From assembly GCA_040384665.1 (NCBI GenBank), contig JAZKIY010000058.1, forward strand, positions 1 to 34,704: a DNA stretch of 34,704 nt, read 5' to 3'. The notes under the pieces are model-generated. The model did no database searches and was not told the origin of the DNA. It was given only the letters and a program-made list of their open reading frames with translations. Positions 32,802 to 34,704 of this stretch are shown piece by piece (the first letter of the stretch is position 1; each line of letters opens with the position of its first letter). Position numbers and translations under genes: made by a program. This DNA is from PCRC01 sp040384665 (lineage in GTDB: Bacteria > Pseudomonadota > Gammaproteobacteria > Burkholderiales > Burkholderiaceae_C).

Positions 32802-33104
32802 ATGTCGCGCGAATACGTAAGGTCATTGAAACGCAGCCTGCGCTTAAGCGCGCGATTCAGCGGTTGTGAAGCCGGCCGAAACCTGAAACAAGAGAGCGCG
32901 CTCTCTTTGCTGAAGCGAAGCATTGACATGAAACACAAGAGGTTGGCCTTGATTCGTCTGGATGCTGCAATTCGTTTCGATGCCGCCGTCCCGGCGGAGT
33001 TCTGGCGGTACTGTTCTCAAGTCGCCGGAGAGTCGACCAATGTCGAAGTGCGTGCCCTCTTTTCACGCATCACGCTTGATGCAGCACGAAAGAGCAGCCA
33101 ATAA
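32802..33104 (+). CDS. Hypothetical small protein
   Basis: 100 residues; GGAG lies 6 nt before the ATG. Not recognised. It is probably all helical and basic at the N-terminus (MSREYVRSLKRSLRLSARF), with a Lys-rich middle (LLKRSIDMKHKRLALIRLDAA) and the phrase FWRYCSQVAGESTNVEVRALF near the C-terminus. No signal peptide or membrane segment. It lies 37 nt before the Crp/Fnr-type regulator on the same strand, so the two may be co-transcribed. Codon usage is less GC-biased than in the neighbouring core genes, which suggests acquisition. A frame on the opposite strand overlaps it but lacks a ribosome site. Confidence 0.55.
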   Translation: MSREYVRSLKRSLRLSARFSGCEAGRNLKQESALSLLKRSIDMKHKRLALIRLDAAIRFDAAVPAEFWRYCSQVAGESTNVEVRALFSRITLDAARKSSQ

Positions 33105-33141
33105 CAAACGAGTTGCGTCACTCTGACATGACTTCAATCGC

Positions 33142-33927
33142 ATGACCGATACCGGTGATTCGAGACTTGATGGCGGCAGCGAACAGGCTTTCCAGGCGGG
33201 GGCATTTGCTGCATGCGCGCCGTGGCTGGACGAGTTGACCGAATGCGCGCGACGCCGACTCGTGCTGTCCAGCCGCGAGCGGCGCTTCGAACCGGGTGAG
33301 TTGGTGGGGAGGCATGGAACGCCAGCAGTTGAATGGGTTGGCGTGATTCAAGGCCTTCTAAAAGCACAGATACGCCAAGGCTCGGGTAAAAAAGTGTTGC
33401 TGGCATGTGTGCCAAAGGGAAGTTGGATCGGTGAAGGTTCTATCGTCAGACAGACCAGCCGAACTTATGACCTCATTGCTGTGCGGGCCAGTCGGGTGCG
33501 GCTCATCCCCGCGGGAGTGGTGCAGCAGCTGCTGGACGAAAGCCTTGGATTCAATCGCATGATCATGCTGCGGATCGCCGAGCGGCTTTCGCAGCATCTA
33601 AGGCTGTTGGAGATTGATCGAATGACCGATCCTTTGGTCCGAGTTTCCCGAGGAATAGCCAATCTGTACAACCCGGTACTCCATCCACTTTTGGGCCCCG
33701 AGCTTCCTTTGTCGCAAAAAGACATTGGAGAACTGACAGGGATGTCTCGTCAAAGCGTCGGGGAGGCTCTGAAGAAACTGCAGTCCAGAGGATTGCTCAG
33801 GATCAGATACGGCGGCCTTGTCATTCAAGATTTGGCAGGCTTGGCATCCGCTGAAAAAGATGATTTTCGGGAACGACGGAACCATCTTGTGATGGACAGC
33901 CGTGCGTCGGCTGGGCGATCTGGTTGA
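33142..33927 (+). CDS. Crp/Fnr-family transcriptional regulator
   Basis: 261 residues. An N-terminal cyclic-nucleotide-binding-like beta-roll (about 35-150; EFVGVIQGLL-like EWVGVIQGLLKAQ, GSWIGEGSI) is followed by a C-terminal winged helix (about 170-235) with LSQKDIGELTGMSRQSVGEALKKLQSRGLL as the recognition region. The four N-terminal cysteines of Fnr are absent, so it is not an oxygen-sensing Fnr. Ligand unknown. The roll lacks an obvious cAMP-binding RTA motif. No strong Shine-Dalgarno is seen. Targets may include the small upstream gene or the thioesterase/thiolase genes that converge on it. Confidence 0.88.
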   Translation: MTDTGDSRLDGGSEQAFQAGAFAACAPWLDELTECARRRLVLSSRERRFEPGELVGRHGTPAVEWVGVIQGLLKAQIRQGSGKKVLLACVPKGSWIGEGSIVRQTSRTYDLIAVRASRVRLIPAGVVQQLLDESLGFNRMIMLRIAERLSQHLRLLEIDRMTDPLVRVSRGIANLYNPVLHPLLGPELPLSQKDIGELTGMSRQSVGEALKKLQSRGLLRIRYGGLVIQDLAGLASAEKDDFRERRNHLVMDSRASAGRSG

Positions 33928-33946
33928 CCCATGGCAACCATGGGTC
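33926..33946 (+). other. Perfect hairpin at the 3' end of the Crp/Fnr gene
   Basis: GACCCATGG-CAA-CCATGGGTC overlaps the last bases of the stop codon. There is no T tract after it, so it is either a non-canonical terminator, a 3' protective stem or a protein-binding palindrome. Confidence 0.45.
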
Positions 33947-34143
33947 GGGAATCGCGCCAGCCGATAAGCTGCCCCTGTTTCGACAGACTTCGCCAGTCGG
34001 CGCTTGGGGGGAAAGCGCCAGAACCGTTTTCCGACCCACATTGCTTTTGACGGTGGCTTAGAGAAATCAAGGACTTACGGGCCGTCTACCCGACGAACTT
34101 AATTGTTTGCATTCATCAGCGACTGATGCGCTTTTTATAAAAA

Positions 34144-34626
34144 TCAGTCCACGCTGCGGATGGCGGAGAACTGGGTCTCCATCTCGCGTCGCATGGCGCG
34201 TCGAATTTCTGCGGCGGCACAGCGTCGGCGGGCCTCAGGGGTGGAAGGGGTGAGCGGCGGTACGGCCACAGGGCGACCGTCGTCGTCCACCGCGACCATG
34301 GTAAAAAAGCAGCTGTTCACATGGCGAACGAGCTTGCCCCGGATGTCTTCTGCCACCACCCGGATGCCCACCTCCATGGAGGAGGTTCCAGTGTGGTTGA
34401 CCGAGGCCAGAAAGCTCACCAGTTCGCCGACTTGAATGGCCTGGCGGAACATGACCTGGTCCACACTCAAGGTCACCACGTAGCGCCCGGCGTAGCGGCT
34501 GGCGCAGGCATAGGCCACTTGGTCCAACAGCTTCAGGATGGTGCCGCCATGCACTTTGCCGGAAAAATTGGCGGTGTCCGGTGTCATCAACACCGTCATC
34601 GCCAGTTCATGGGTGGGCAAATTCAT
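34144..34626 (-). CDS. Acyl-CoA thioesterase (hotdog fold)
   Basis: 160 residues from the ATG at 34626 (MNLPTHELAMTVLM); an ATG at 34659 would overlap the thiolase and is less likely. Hydrolyses acyl-CoA to free acid and CoA in the cytosol. Seen: the YciA/BFIT-type segment NFSGKVHGGTILKLLDQVAYACASRYAG with the catalytic Asp, and TLSVDQVMFRQAIQVGELVSF. The C-terminal tail (PEARRRCAAAEIRRAM) is typical of longer acyl-CoA hydrolases. It follows the thiolase by 19 nt and probably shares its transcript, consistent with acyl-CoA metabolism. Confidence 0.92.
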   Translation of the reverse strand: MNLPTHELAMTVLMTPDTANFSGKVHGGTILKLLDQVAYACASRYAGRYVVTLSVDQVMFRQAIQVGELVSFLASVNHTGTSSMEVGIRVVAEDIRGKLVRHVNSCFFTMVAVDDDGRPVAVPPLTPSTPEARRRCAAAEIRRAMRREMETQFSAIRSVD

Positions 34627-34645
34627 GCGTCTCTCGGCTGCGGGC

Positions 34646-34704
34646 TCAAACCCGCTCAATCACCAGCGCAATGCCCTGCCCGACGCCAATGCACATGGTG
34701 CACA
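34646..34704 (-). CDS. Acetyl-CoA acetyltransferase (thiolase), C-terminal end
   Basis: Only the last 19 codons are in the window. They read CTMCIGVGQGIALVIERV before the TGA, the C-terminal thiolase motif with the active-site Cys and GxG. Most of the gene lies beyond the right edge. Confidence 0.9.
   Translation of the reverse strand, partial: CTMCIGVGQGIALVIERV

Noticed and set aside
32579..32869. 96-codon plus-strand frame overlapping the small hypothetical gene
   Set aside because: Starts with a poor codon, has no ribosome site, and overlaps the better-supported frame at 32802.

Overview
The window looks like chromosomal DNA of a GC-rich betaproteobacterium, most likely Burkholderiales, family Comamonadaceae. 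This rests on the tandem DcaP/Omp32-type porins, the ErpA-bactofilin-DUF6776 cluster, the rplM-rpsI unit, coq7, and protein sequences typical of that group. No tRNA, rRNA, CRISPR array, insertion sequence or phage gene is visible. Genus-level placement is inference.

Layout. 1-1103 is the C-terminal two thirds of groEL, closed by a bidirectional terminator. 1312-4806 is a sugar-phosphate block: tal and pgi on the minus strand, with a divergent HexR/RpiR-type regulator. 4807-5274 is non-coding and holds two opposed hairpin elements of about 150 nt. 5275-12809 (minus) is a DUF3047 lipoprotein followed by a six-gene peptide-import operon in the order permease, M20 amidohydrolase, binding protein, permease, ATPase, ATPase, mostly joined by overlapping or closely spaced stops and starts. 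12950-17049 (minus) carries three tandem porins, each with its own terminator. 17327-19120 (plus) has coq7 and a Gly/Thr-rich collagen-like protein. 19209-19658 (minus) is an OsmC-family protein, separated from ilvA by a candidate 84-nt small RNA. 19948-24274 (plus) runs ilvA, a CWC-type small protein, cobS, cobC and anmK. 24287-26813 (minus) is erpA, bactofilin, a DUF6776 protein and the rpsI/rplM ribosomal operon. 27045-32254 contains rlmJ, a DUF6279 lipoprotein (minus), glmU and glmS. 32255-34143 is a less dense, apparently lower-GC stretch with a small unknown gene and a Crp/Fnr regulator. The right end (minus) holds an acyl-CoA thioesterase and the last codons of a thiolase.

How the genes fit together. 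Pgi and transaldolase interconvert sugar phosphates beside a regulator of the HexR type. GlmU and GlmS feed UDP-GlcNAc synthesis, and AnmK recycles anhydro-MurNAc from the wall. CobS and CobC complete the cobalamin lower loop. The peptide transporter carries its own intracellular amidohydrolase. The porins provide outer-membrane entry.

The most interesting non-genic signals are three. First, a gapless 43-nt interspersed repeat family (26 nt + GCTAT-like arm + 7 nt + ATAGC-like arm) occurs at least seven times; three copies are intergenic with perfect stems, and four lie inside genes (the peptide-binding-protein signal peptide, cobC, rlmJ, glmU) with degraded stems. Second, the opposed hairpin pair at 4829-5182 keeps its core sequences but has different, self-complementary basal stems. 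Third, a compact small-RNA candidate with CU-rich, anti-Shine-Dalgarno-like single-stranded stretches sits between osmC and ilvA.
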